NCBI GenBank assembly: GCA_964579675.1 | Contig: CAZOIA010000103.1 | Coordinates: 1 to 19,822, forward strand | Source: CAZOIA01 sp964579675 | GTDB lineage: Bacteria; Planctomycetota; Phycisphaerae; UBA1845; PWPN01 | DNA: 19,822 bases | Direction: 5' to 3' | Shown: in pieces, positions 7,654 to 15,369 of the stretch | Position numbering within the stretch: position 1 is the first letter of the stretch | Layout: each line of letters starts with the position of its first letter | Notes under the pieces: generated by a model | What the model saw: the letters and a program-made list of their open reading frames with translations, nothing else | Databases searched by the model: none | What the model was told of the DNA's origin: nothing | Position numbers and translations under genes: made by a program

Positions 7654-8451
7654 CTATGGACACGCCACCCACCCGCCGTTCAGGCTCTTCACCATTGCCA
7701 TATCGATCAGGTCGACGTGGCCGTCCAGGTTCACATCAAGCCTCACATCGTCGCCCGCAACCGGCGAGCCGTTCTTGCTCTTGACCTGGGCCATGTCGAT
7801 CAGGTCGGTGTAGTTGTCACCGTTAGTGTCGCCCTCCAAGGCCTTGATCAGGCAGTCGGTATCGTCGATCAGGTCTGGGATATTGGCGGCGAGATCGATC
7901 TTGTAGCACACCTGATCCGGCAGACCACCGGACCACTCGGCAATCAGGGTGTAACTTCCGCCGCCGTGGTGGGTCAGCGTTTGGCTCGTCGCGGGAATCG
8001 AGCCGCCGTTGGTCAGGTCCTCAGCCTCGACCGTCCCGGTGAGCGCCATGCTCCCGTCGGCGGGCCCGGTGATATCGACCTCGATCTTCTGAATGCCGTC
8101 CCGTCGCGTCTCGCCTACGACAGCAATACCGGCAGCAGCGGGGTCCAGTTCAATGGCCAACTCGCCGAGCCCGACGTGCTGTCTCGCGCTCCGCCACCCG
8201 GTAATGACCGGTGGCGTTGGCGACGGGCGCCCCGCCAGAGCGGGTATGATGCCCGCATGCATGATCACAGAACCGTTTGACGCAAGTCCGATCACCGTCT
8301 GGCCGACGTTCTGCAGCGAGCCCGTGAGGGCGTCAGTCTCAGCCCCGGCGGAGATGGCCGCATACGGGATGTCGTCGGCACGCAGCATGTCCGTCGCGGG
8401 CAGCAGCGCCATCGCGCCCAGCAGCATCAGCGCGTATCCTTTAGCATTCAT
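7654..8451 (-). CDS. exported protein with C-terminal dockerin-like calcium-binding repeats
   Basis: This 265-residue protein has a signal peptide (residues 1-25, hydrophobic core YALMLLGAMALLPA). A middle region of about 150 residues, predicted beta-rich, has no motif I recognise. The C-terminus carries a dockerin type I-like pair: DTNGDNYTDLIDMAQV at 208-223 and DVNLDGHVDLIDMAMV at 239-254, both with the DxNxDxxxDxxD loop. Dockerins bind cohesins on partner proteins in a calcium-dependent way; free-standing dockerin-like tails are common in environmental bacteria without cellulosomes. The start is the ATG at 8451 rather than an earlier in-frame one, because a signal peptide follows it and GAGG lies 9 nt upstream. 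It is last in a run of four exported-protein genes, 65 bp behind the C10 peptidase. No cohesin is visible in the window. Confidence 0.82.
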   Translation of the reverse strand: MNAKGYALMLLGAMALLPATDMLRADDIPYAAISAGAETDALTGSLQNVGQTVIGLASNGSVIMHAGIIPALAGRPSPTPPVITGWRSARQHVGLGELAIELDPAAAGIAVVGETRRDGIQKIEVDITGPADGSMALTGTVEAEDLTNGGSIPATSQTLTHHGGGSYTLIAEWSGGLPDQVCYKIDLAANIPDLIDDTDCLIKALEGDTNGDNYTDLIDMAQVKSKNGSPVAGDDVRLDVNLDGHVDLIDMAMVKSLNGGWVACP

Positions 8452-8492
8452 CGTTTCATCCTCTAATTGAACGTCGTGCTCGTATCTCCACG

Positions 8493-8520
8493 CTAGCAGC
8501 TTGCGTTGCCTGCCTGCTAG
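8493..8520 (-). repeat. inverted repeat at the end of the C10 peptidase gene
   Basis: CTAGCAG at 8493-8499 and CTGCTAG at 8514-8520 form a 7-bp stem around 14 nt, overlapping the TAG stop of the peptidase gene. No T-run follows on the - strand. It could stabilise the mRNA end or attenuate read-through into the dockerin-like gene. Confidence 0.35.
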
Positions 8521-9923
8521 TAGACATACGCCGATCCTTGATAACTTGTAATGAGCATCCGTTTCGTGATGGTCATCTCCGCATACGTACCTGCCTTGAG
8601 GCACAGGCGCCCGCCACTGGGAACAGCAGACACTCCCTCCGAAAGCGTGTTGTAGGGATTCTGGATATTCCCGTTTTCAGAACCTGCCCAGGCAGCATCC
8701 ACAAAGATGTAATTATTGGGAGAGCTATAAGGATACGATCTATCGATCGTAGGATCGCTGGCGGGGATTTCATCGAGGTCATACCAACCGTCGCCGCCCC
8801 CGTCATGGCCGGCGTTCATATAGAAATAGTCCGGCTCGGTATCCCGGTAGCCGCAAGCTACAACCGTATGGCTGCTGCTGCTGAGAACCACGGGCAGCCC
8901 GCCTCGGATGCTGGCGGCTATCGGTGCCTCGTGGCTGGAGGTCCGTTGGATCGTGCCCTTATAGCGGAAATACGTGTTCGTCGCAGACGCAGACGGCCAT
9001 GCGCCCGAACGGCCAACTTCATAGTTCATGTTGACCGCGACGCCACAGTCGTACATCAGCTCTGCGACATGTGCATTGTGGCTGGTCAAGCTCGTTGTGG
9101 GCATGCTGCCCCAGCTAAAGGTTTCTGTTCCGAAGTTCACGGAGTGGCTATATTGAACACTGCCCCAAGTGTCCGAATAGCTGTGGGAACTGTAGCCGGT
9201 CGCAGGCCATTCGTGGAAGCGCATCATGATCGCCATGGCGGTGGCGGTACAGCCGGTCGGAATGCCCGCGATGTTGCCGTTGTGAGCAAGCACCTCGGCG
9301 TTATAATACGTCCCCTGGCTCCAACAGGCCGTGTCCCACAGCACATAGATCGTCCCTTCCGGTGCGTCGTGAGAGACCTCCTCCAGCGCCGTATCTTCCT
9401 GGAGCCTCGAACGCAACTCGGACCAGTTGGCATGTGTGGCCACGTCAACCCCGGCGGCGACCTGGTTGTTTACGTGATCCCAGCGATTCACCATGTTCTT
9501 CCCCAGGTAGTAGCGCAGGAAGTTTAACTCCGGCTGATCCCACCAGAATTCCGATTTGGCATTGAACACGGTAATCGGTTGGATCCGATCATCGCCGGAG
9601 ACGACAACGAATCCCGTCGGATCGTACTTGATGACATACGCCAGGACCGCGCGGTTCCCCGGGGGTCTATCGAGCAGTTCATCCTTGGCCACCAGATAAA
9701 GAACTTGGCGCTTGGAGAGTGCCTCGAATCTGGCGGTCCTTTCTGCGTCATCCATTTTGGTATGCGGCCAATTGAGTTCCATGGCGTACCACAGGTCAGC
9801 CACGGCCACTGCTTCGTTTTCATCGACCGCCGCACCGAATCCCTGGCTGACGCCGAGCAAGAGTACAGGCAGCAGGAAAACCCATACGCCCCAAAGGGCT
9901 TTGGATGTATCACGAGTTCTCAT
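8517..9923 (-). CDS. exported C10-family (streptopain-like) cysteine peptidase
   Basis: This is a 468-residue secreted cysteine protease. A signal peptide occupies residues 1-31 (WVFLLPVLLLG core). Residues 35-140 resemble the inhibitory Spi/propeptide region of C10 peptidases (GFVVVSGDDR at 104-113). The catalytic domain begins near 190. The nucleophile is C225 in PTGCTATAMA and the catalytic histidine is H352 in SSSHTVVACGY, followed by the typical YMNAGHDGGGDGW segment (368-380). After residue 405 comes a tail of about 64 residues (motifs NPYNTLSEGV, SGGRL, AGTY, SAY) that is not part of the protease fold. It resembles the first turn of a right-handed beta-helix and the tail of the S8 peptidase upstream. 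GGAGG precedes the ATG by 7-8 nt. The gene lies 19 bp behind the repeat protein, so the two are probably co-transcribed. Substrates are unknown. Confidence 0.87.
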   Translation of the reverse strand: MRTRDTSKALWGVWVFLLPVLLLGVSQGFGAAVDENEAVAVADLWYAMELNWPHTKMDDAERTARFEALSKRQVLYLVAKDELLDRPPGNRAVLAYVIKYDPTGFVVVSGDDRIQPITVFNAKSEFWWDQPELNFLRYYLGKNMVNRWDHVNNQVAAGVDVATHANWSELRSRLQEDTALEEVSHDAPEGTIYVLWDTACWSQGTYYNAEVLAHNGNIAGIPTGCTATAMAIMMRFHEWPATGYSSHSYSDTWGSVQYSHSVNFGTETFSWGSMPTTSLTSHNAHVAELMYDCGVAVNMNYEVGRSGAWPSASATNTYFRYKGTIQRTSSHEAPIAASIRGGLPVVLSSSSHTVVACGYRDTEPDYFYMNAGHDGGGDGWYDLDEIPASDPTIDRSYPYSSPNNYIFVDAAWAGSENGNIQNPYNTLSEGVSAVPSGGRLCLKAGTYAEMTITKRMLITSYQGSAYVY

Positions 9924-9942
9924 CGGTTACACCTCCCCAGCC

Positions 9943-12900
9943 TTATTGCAGGTTGACCAGAACGAGGACCAGTCCGCGTCCCTGTTCCAGGGATTCCATG
10001 GACTTGCCGAGCACCGTTCCGAAAGCCTTGTCATGATCGGTGGCCTTCATCGCGTGGCCGGCGGTGTCCGACGTGGTCAGCAGGTCACCCGGCTCGATCG
10101 CGCCGTTTAACGCGTCGCACAGGACGTAGACCCGGCCGGTCAGGGCGACCGGGCACTTCCCGTCCGCCTGAGAACCTTGCTGCCCCATCATCATCCCGGG
10201 CTTGAGGCCGCCGGCCCCGCTGATCACGCCCGCCACCGTGCGGTCATACGCTTTCGTGCTGACCCGCAGCTTGCCGGGCCGATCGGGATCGATGCAAACC
10301 ACCATCCCCGGGGCAACCTCGCCCTTGTCGGCCTTGATGTCGAACTGCTCGGACAGGTCACTGCCGCCGGTGATCTGCAGCTCCTCGGTGGTCACCCGGC
10401 CGTCGCCGCTGTAGTCGGCGTCCAGCGTGATGGCCGCGGTTCCGTCTCCCTTGTAGAGCCGGATATAACCTTCATCTGAGCCTTCGTCGCCGTCAATTTC
10501 GATCGTCTTCTGACCACTCGCGTTGAGCAGCTTAATCACCGGACCGTCGGCGGAAGTTTCGGCACCCTGGATTTGGATCGTTTCGGTTCCGTCGGCATCA
10601 TACACCGAGACGTCGCCGCCGGTGCCCGTGCCTTCTCCATCAAGCTTAACCCGCAGGTTGCCGCTCGCGTTGTCCAAGCTGATCGCCGCTCCCGTGCTGG
10701 AGGTCTCGGCACCGACGATTTCCACGGTTTGGGTCCCGCTGGCGTCATACACCGAGACCTCGCCGCCGCCGTACGCATCTTCTCCGTCAAGCTTCACCCG
10801 CAGGTTGCCGCTCGCGTTGTCCAAGGTGATCCGCGCGCCGGTGGTATCGGTCTCGGCGCCGAGGATCTCGACCGTCTCGCTTCCGGAGGCATCATGCACC
10901 GAGATCTCGCCGCCGGTGCCGGTGCTTTCTCCGTCGAGCTTGACCCGGGACGAGCCGCCTGAGTTATAGAGGTACATCATCCCGGCCCCGCCGCTGTCGC
11001 CGTAGAGCGTGATCCCATTGGCTCCGTCGCCTTGATAGCAATTGATCCGACCGCCGCCGTTGCTGCCGGTGCTGTCACCATAGACCGTCGCCCCGAGCGA
11101 CCCGTCGGCCTGATAGATCTGGGCAAAGCCGCCCGAGGTGGCGCTTCCGCAGAAAAGCGTGAGGGCCCCCGCCTCGTCACGGGTCTCGATCCTGCCCCCA
11201 TAGCTAGTGCTGTTGTACAGGGTGCCGCGGGTGGAGCCCCCGATCGTGCTCACCACGTCGAAGCCGTCTTCCGCGTATACCGTCGCGGTGCCACCGTCGG
11301 CGAACACGCTGGAGTTGCCCACGCTGTCGCTAAGGGTCAACTGCCCGCCGGAGCTGTCGGTGGCGCTCAAGGTTGCCGTCAGACTCGACGTGGCATCGTA
11401 GACCTGAAGGTAGCCATAATCACCGGCACCGAGATAGGCCCCGGTGCCTCCGTCGCCTTGATAGCAGGTAACCGTACCGCCGCCGCCGGTGCCTTCTCCG
11501 TCAAGCTTCACCCGCGTTAATCCGCTCGCATTGTCCAAGCGGATCAACGCTCCCGTAGTGGAGGTCTCGGCACCGAGGATCTCGACCGTCTCGGTTCCAT
11601 TGTCATCATACACCGAGATCTCACCGCCGGTGCCGGTGCTTTCTCCGTCGAGCCTGACCCGGTATAAGCCGCCTGAGTCATAGAGGTACATCAGGCCGGC
11701 CCCGCCGCTATCGCCGTAGAGCGCGACCCCACTGTCTCCGTCGCCTTGAAGGCAGTAGACCACCCCGCCGCCGTCGCTGCCGCTGGAGTCACCACGGACC
11801 GCCGCCCCCATCGACCCGCCGGCCTGATAGAACTGGAGAAAGCCGCCGCTGCTGCTTCCGCCGAAAAGCGTGATGGTGCCCGTCTCGTCATGGGTCTCGA
11901 GCCTGCCCCCGTAGCTGCTATTGTACAGGCTGCCGCGGGTGGCGCCCCCAATGGAGCTGACCACGTTGAGGCTGCCTTCCGCGTTGACCGTCCCGGTGCC
12001 ACCCTCGGCGAAAACGCTGGAGTTGCCCGTGTTGTCACTAAGGGTCAATTCCCCCCCTGAGCTGGAGGTGGCGTGCAGGCTTGCGGCCAGATCATCGTCC
12101 GGGCCATCGTAAAGGTTAAGGCCGCCAGAGTAATAGTCAGCTACAGACCCCAGCCAGGTCGTCATCCCGCCATCGTCGCCGTAGAGGAAGATGGAGTCGC
12201 TTGCACCGTCCAACACAATGGTTTCCGCGCCCACCAAGGCCGGGCCAAAAACGCTGAGCATGCCGTCAGCCGACGCGCTGCCCAGGTCGATGTAGTCGTC
12301 CAACTCCTCGCTGGCGACGCGGTCCACCCGGAAGGCGTAAGGCACGGCGGTCAGCGGGATGCGGGGCGCGAGTTCAGCCCCGCCGTCGATGGCGACGCCC
12401 AGCTCCCGGCTGCTGCCGTCGAAGCTCTCGGGCGTGACCGGGATCTGCACGTCGGCCACGCCGTTGCTCAGATCGACGTTGGGGATGTTGATCGGCCCCT
12501 CGACCAGCGGGCCGCCACCACCCTCGTAAACGTTGAACTCCAGATCGACCGGGCCGACCAGGGGATTACCGCCGTTGTCGGTGAGCAGGGCCTGGAAGCT
12601 GAGGCGGCTCGAGTCGTTATCGAGAATCGGCGCGTCAGGCTCGCCGCCCTCAGCCGGTGCCTCGCGCTCCCGCTGCTCGCCCGCAGGGGGAGCCGGGGAC
12701 GCCGTTTGACCGCCTGCCGACGGTGCCTCGGCGACGGGTGGTTCTGCGGCCTCGGGGGGCGCTGCCGGTGCGCCGTCGGCCCCGGACTCATCAGGGCCGG
12801 GGGGCGGCTCTACGGCCTCGGCGGGCGCTGCCGGCGAGGGAGCCGCGGACGCCGCCGGCGCGGCGACGGCAGCCGCGTCCTCGGCCGCAGGTGGCTCTTC

Positions 12901-13095
12901 GACGCTATCCGGCTGCTCAGCCGGTTCAGCCGGGGCCGAATCGGCCTCCTCCCCAACCCCTTCCTTGCTGGCGGCGGGTTCGCCTTCCTCAGGCGAGGCG
13001 GCCACTGCGTCGGAAGCGCGCCACCCGGCGAAGGCGGCGAGCCCCACCAGGCCTGCGATCATGAGCAGCACGCAGATGTACATTTTCGTTCTCAT
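9943..13095 (-). CDS. large exported repeat protein, surface/fibre-like
   Basis: This protein of 1050 residues starts with an N-terminal signal or anchor (5-24). A low-complexity Ala/Pro/Glu stalk runs from about 31 to 157. A globular domain (about 163-262) follows, of the type in large bacterial surface proteins that precedes repeats (SFQALLTDNGGNPLVG, then IPLTAVPYAFRVD). The core, about 290-905, is glycine-, serine- and aspartate-rich and repetitive: a segment of about 237 residues is duplicated, and a 49-residue unit occurs four times. The tail (about 911-1050; ALTGRVYV, PGDLLTTSD, GHAMKA, VLGKSMESL) is a C-terminal domain I know from other large exported proteins with repeats. Biochemical function is unknown; a stalk or adhesin is inferred. 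The ATG at 13095 was chosen over upstream in-frame starts because AGGAGA is 9-10 nt upstream and a hydrophobic segment follows. It sits 152 bp behind the S8 gene and 19 bp before the C10 gene. Confidence 0.8.
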   Translation of the reverse strand: MRTKMYICVLLMIAGLVGLAAFAGWRASDAVAASPEEGEPAASKEGVGEEADSAPAEPAEQPDSVEEPPAAEDAAAVAAPAASAAPSPAAPAEAVEPPPGPDESGADGAPAAPPEAAEPPVAEAPSAGGQTASPAPPAGEQREREAPAEGGEPDAPILDNDSSRLSFQALLTDNGGNPLVGPVDLEFNVYEGGGGPLVEGPINIPNVDLSNGVADVQIPVTPESFDGSSRELGVAIDGGAELAPRIPLTAVPYAFRVDRVASEELDDYIDLGSASADGMLSVFGPALVGAETIVLDGASDSIFLYGDDGGMTTWLGSVADYYSGGLNLYDGPDDDLAASLHATSSSGGELTLSDNTGNSSVFAEGGTGTVNAEGSLNVVSSIGGATRGSLYNSSYGGRLETHDETGTITLFGGSSSGGFLQFYQAGGSMGAAVRGDSSGSDGGGVVYCLQGDGDSGVALYGDSGGAGLMYLYDSGGLYRVRLDGESTGTGGEISVYDDNGTETVEILGAETSTTGALIRLDNASGLTRVKLDGEGTGGGGTVTCYQGDGGTGAYLGAGDYGYLQVYDATSSLTATLSATDSSGGQLTLSDSVGNSSVFADGGTATVYAEDGFDVVSTIGGSTRGTLYNSTSYGGRIETRDEAGALTLFCGSATSGGFAQIYQADGSLGATVYGDSTGSNGGGRINCYQGDGANGITLYGDSGGAGMMYLYNSGGSSRVKLDGESTGTGGEISVHDASGSETVEILGAETDTTGARITLDNASGNLRVKLDGEDAYGGGEVSVYDASGTQTVEIVGAETSSTGAAISLDNASGNLRVKLDGEGTGTGGDVSVYDADGTETIQIQGAETSADGPVIKLLNASGQKTIEIDGDEGSDEGYIRLYKGDGTAAITLDADYSGDGRVTTEELQITGGSDLSEQFDIKADKGEVAPGMVVCIDPDRPGKLRVSTKAYDRTVAGVISGAGGLKPGMMMGQQGSQADGKCPVALTGRVYVLCDALNGAIEPGDLLTTSDTAGHAMKATDHDKAFGTVLGKSMESLEQGRGLVLVLVNLQ
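10474..10914 (-). repeat. three tandem 147-bp repeats in the repeat-protein gene
   Basis: Three adjacent 147-bp units encode residues 728-776, 777-825 and 826-874. The spacing is exact: the ACCGAGA-type element recurs at 10604, 10751 and 10898. Each unit reads GG(E/D)(I/V)SV.DA.G..T..I.GAET followed by L.NASG and (K/E)(L/I)DG(E/D). The first two units are closely similar; the third (nearest the C-terminus) is more diverged. A fourth copy lies at residues 490-538, inside the upstream half of the large duplication. Confidence 0.92.
10768..12066 (-). repeat. two-copy ~0.7-kb internal duplication in the repeat-protein gene
   Basis: Residues 344-538 (12066-11482) align with residues 580-776 (11358-10768). 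The offset is 236 residues at the start (E349 with Q585) and 238 at the end, so there are small in-frame indels. Shared landmarks in order are LTLSD, GNSSVFA, GG.TRG.LYN, SGG, GDSGGAG.MYLY and GESTGTGGEISV. The duplication contains one copy of the 49-residue unit, so two levels of repetition are nested. Confidence 0.9.
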
Positions 13096-13189
13096 GGGTC
13101 TTCTCCTTTTCCCAAATGACCATGGGTGAAAGCTTGCATAACCGTTCTTTCCATGGCGACTACGGTTCGCCTCGCGTTGTATCGGGCAA

Positions 13190-13207
13190 GGTGCCAACAG
13201 CGGCACC
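13190..13207 (-). repeat. small hairpin between the S8 and repeat-protein genes
   Basis: GGTGCC and GGCACC form a perfect 6-bp stem with a 6-nt loop in the 152-bp gap. On the - strand it is followed by TTGCCC rather than a T-run, so it is a poor terminator and may allow read-through into the repeat-protein gene. Confidence 0.3.
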
Positions 13208-13247
13208 ATCAACTTCAGCAGAGATACTCATTCCATTCCGTCCTCGT

Positions 13248-15155
13248 TTAGCTACCCAGATAGGCCGAGTTTTCCACCGTTTCGACTGCCAGGCTCTTGG
13301 TACCGGTCATATTGACCGTTTCCGGATAGCTGCCACCGGGGAAGATCAGCAGCCGGCCCCCGCTGACCGCCGCGTCATACGCGGGCTGCACCCGGTAGAA
13401 GGGCGCGCTGCGGAGGTCGGACGTGTTGCCATACGAGCGGGCGATCCAGATGGTGTTGGCCCGGTAGTCGGTCAGGATGGTGCCTCCCCGGCCATAGATG
13501 TTGTCGTTGCCGGCGGTGCCCCAGTCCTTCCACAAATCGGCCTGCTCATACAGGAGCCAGCGAATGGCGGAGGCGCTGAGCTGCGTGTCGGCCGACAAGA
13601 AGGCGCAGGCGGCCCCCGCGTTGTTGGGCGTCGCGCCGCTCGTTCCGCCGAAGGACCCGCCGTACGAGGTCGTGGTCGTATCCGTGGGGCCAGCCAGATC
13701 CGGCAGCGTCCTACCCGAGTTGCTGGGCCCCTGGCTGCTGTAGTCCTTGATGATCCCCGCGGTGCCATTGGGGGAGCTGTGGCTAGCCCACGTCACCGCC
13801 CCGTTGGAAATCACGTTGCTCCGCGTCGAGTTGCTGGGAGAGGTGGTCGAGTTGGCGGCCATGGCGTACTGGAAACTGTCCGGCGACGCGTGCCAAAACA
13901 CCTCTAACTCCGTGGTCCCTCCGCTCTGGCGCTTGACCGCAAGATAGACCGTATGATTGGCGCCGAACGGACTGACCCAGTAGAAGTCCTCATACGTATT
14001 CCCACTGTTCGTGCTGCTGGCAAGAACGGTGGTTAGATCATCGTCGTATAGGTAGAGGTCGTAGTTGTACGTGCCGCCGGTCGTGTCCCACGACAGATAG
14101 AAATTGCCCTTGACGCCGGTATCGACGACGATATTGAGGGCTTCGTCGCCCGTGGCCCAGTCGTGCCAGTAATCCGAGCCCAAACCGGCGTTGTAGTTGC
14201 CCTGCCAGTGCGTTTCGGCCCGGTTCCCCGCGGAGGTGAAGAACAGAATCCCGTTGTCCACTGCGTTATTCGCGGCCGCGCAGGCGTCGCCGCTATTGTC
14301 CGCCCAGCCGAGGTTGTAGCGGCTCATCGAGTGGGTGATGATGTCAACCCCGTGGGCGATGCAGTCGTTGACCGCGGTGCCCAGATCGGTCACGCTGTCG
14401 GTCTTATAGAGCCGCCAGGTCGCCCCCGGACAGTGATCGTAGGCGGACTCCGTACAACCGGTCCCGTGCGCCGTGCCCGACTGGAACCCGCTGCCGGTGT
14501 AGTTGAGCTCGGTGGTCGATCCCGCCGGGGGCGCGTCGCCCGCGTTGCGGGCCAACGTCAGATTGATAAAGCCGCTGTCGATCACGGCGATCGTCAGGCC
14601 CGAACCGTTCGCCCCGCCGTCCCGGTAACTGTCCGAGTTGATGGCGGTTGCTCCCTCGCCGCCGACGGCGTCAAGACCGCCTGGGTCCGCCCGTTCTATC
14701 CAGTACCCCGCGGGCAGCGTGCGGGCTACCGCGCTCAACTGCTTGATCGGGAGATATGCGTCGATCCGGTGCCGCCAGGTATTCGTCACCTCACCGCCGA
14801 ACGGGGCGATCTGGGCGGCCTTGATCGCCTTGGCGCCTTGCGGCCCGACGATCTCGACGTGCACCTTGCCATCGTCGCGCACTTCGAGGCCCCGCCGCCC
14901 CAGATCCTGCTGGAGCTGGGCCATCGTGACGCCCTCCCGGGCCGCTGCCAGCTCGGCCTCATAGAGAACGATCCGCAGTCGCGTCTCCACGTCGGCCGGC
15001 AGCTCGGTTCGAGGTGGGGGCTCGCCGAGAAGTTGCGCGAGGCTCGACGCGGGTCCTGCCACCAGTGCGGCCAACAGGAGGCTCAGCAGCCAGCCCGCAG
15101 GCACGGATCTCGGCACCTTGCTGACGAACGCCGAGGCAGTCCTATTCCTGTACAT
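13248..15155 (-). CDS. exported S8-family (subtilisin-like) serine peptidase
   Basis: This is a 635-residue secreted subtilase. The signal peptide is at about 18-41 (WLLSLLLAALVAGPASSLAQ). A propeptide-like region at about 95-150 (HVEIVGPQGAKAI, YLPIKQLSAVARTLP) resembles the inhibitory prodomains of subtilases. The catalytic triad is D193 (IAVIDSGF), H230 (GTAHGTG) and S506 (GGTSGATP), with the oxyanion Asn N311 (FTSAGN). A beta-rich segment (about 338-424, including YNYDLYLYDDD) resembling a PPC-type sandwich is inserted between N311 and S506, an uncommon place. The last 65-70 residues (from about 567; SGGRL, GSYPE, SAYLG) match the tail of the C10 peptidase in layout. GAGGTGA precedes the ATG. 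It is first in the run of four exported-protein genes and would be expected to act outside the cell on protein substrates. Confidence 0.9.
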   Translation of the reverse strand: MYRNRTASAFVSKVPRSVPAGWLLSLLLAALVAGPASSLAQLLGEPPPRTELPADVETRLRIVLYEAELAAAREGVTMAQLQQDLGRRGLEVRDDGKVHVEIVGPQGAKAIKAAQIAPFGGEVTNTWRHRIDAYLPIKQLSAVARTLPAGYWIERADPGGLDAVGGEGATAINSDSYRDGGANGSGLTIAVIDSGFINLTLARNAGDAPPAGSTTELNYTGSGFQSGTAHGTGCTESAYDHCPGATWRLYKTDSVTDLGTAVNDCIAHGVDIITHSMSRYNLGWADNSGDACAAANNAVDNGILFFTSAGNRAETHWQGNYNAGLGSDYWHDWATGDEALNIVVDTGVKGNFYLSWDTTGGTYNYDLYLYDDDLTTVLASSTNSGNTYEDFYWVSPFGANHTVYLAVKRQSGGTTELEVFWHASPDSFQYAMAANSTTSPSNSTRSNVISNGAVTWASHSSPNGTAGIIKDYSSQGPSNSGRTLPDLAGPTDTTTTSYGGSFGGTSGATPNNAGAACAFLSADTQLSASAIRWLLYEQADLWKDWGTAGNDNIYGRGGTILTDYRANTIWIARSYGNTSDLRSAPFYRVQPAYDAAVSGGRLLIFPGGSYPETVNMTGTKSLAVETVENSAYLGS

Positions 15156-15293
15156 GGCTCACCTCACAGTACCTTTTGTTTCATTAGCCCAGAAGCGGGT
15201 CTATCCGGGTCTTAATCCCAACAAACCAAAAGATTGGCGGTGCGAATTGTCTGGAATTCACCCTCCGGGCGGCGATGGGTCGATTGCTCCTTA

Positions 15294-15313
15294 CGTTGCC
15301 GATGGTGGCAACG
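15294..15313 (-). promoter_or_regulatory. leader hairpin upstream of the S8 peptidase gene
   Basis: CGTTGCC and GGCAACG form a perfect 7-bp stem with a 6-nt loop. If transcription starts at the promoter candidate at 15341-15369, the hairpin sits about 20 nt into the 5' leader, where it could protect or regulate the mRNA. Confidence 0.35.
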
Positions 15314-15340
15314 GCCTCAACAGGCCCGATCCAAGCCGTC

Positions 15341-15369
15341 ATGGTAGCCAATGCGTCGCGGATTGTCAA
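15341..15369 (-). promoter_or_regulatory. candidate sigma70-type promoter for the exported-protein gene run
   Basis: On the - strand a perfect TTGACA (15369-15364) is followed after exactly 17 bp by TACCAT (15346-15341), 4/6 to the -10 consensus. It lies about 190 bp upstream of the S8 start codon. The AACC/GGTT palindrome at 15375-15384 could be an operator. The call was made by eye. Confidence 0.35.

Noticed and set aside
7654..8451. Dockerin-like protein considered as evidence for a cellulosome
   Set aside because: No glycoside hydrolase, carbohydrate-binding module or cohesin is seen in the window. Dockerin-like tails also occur widely outside cellulosome producers.
10474..10914. 147-bp tandem units considered as a non-coding satellite or CRISPR-like array
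   Set aside because: The units keep the reading frame exactly, substitutions preserve amino-acid pattern, and they lie inside a long open gene.
12073..13119. 348-codon open frame on the + strand, antisense to the giant repeat-protein gene
   Set aside because: It mirrors the low-complexity Ala/Pro/Glu stalk and repeat region. Its translation is Arg/Gly/Ala-biased with no domain, whereas the - strand frame has a signal, domains and a good ribosome binding site.
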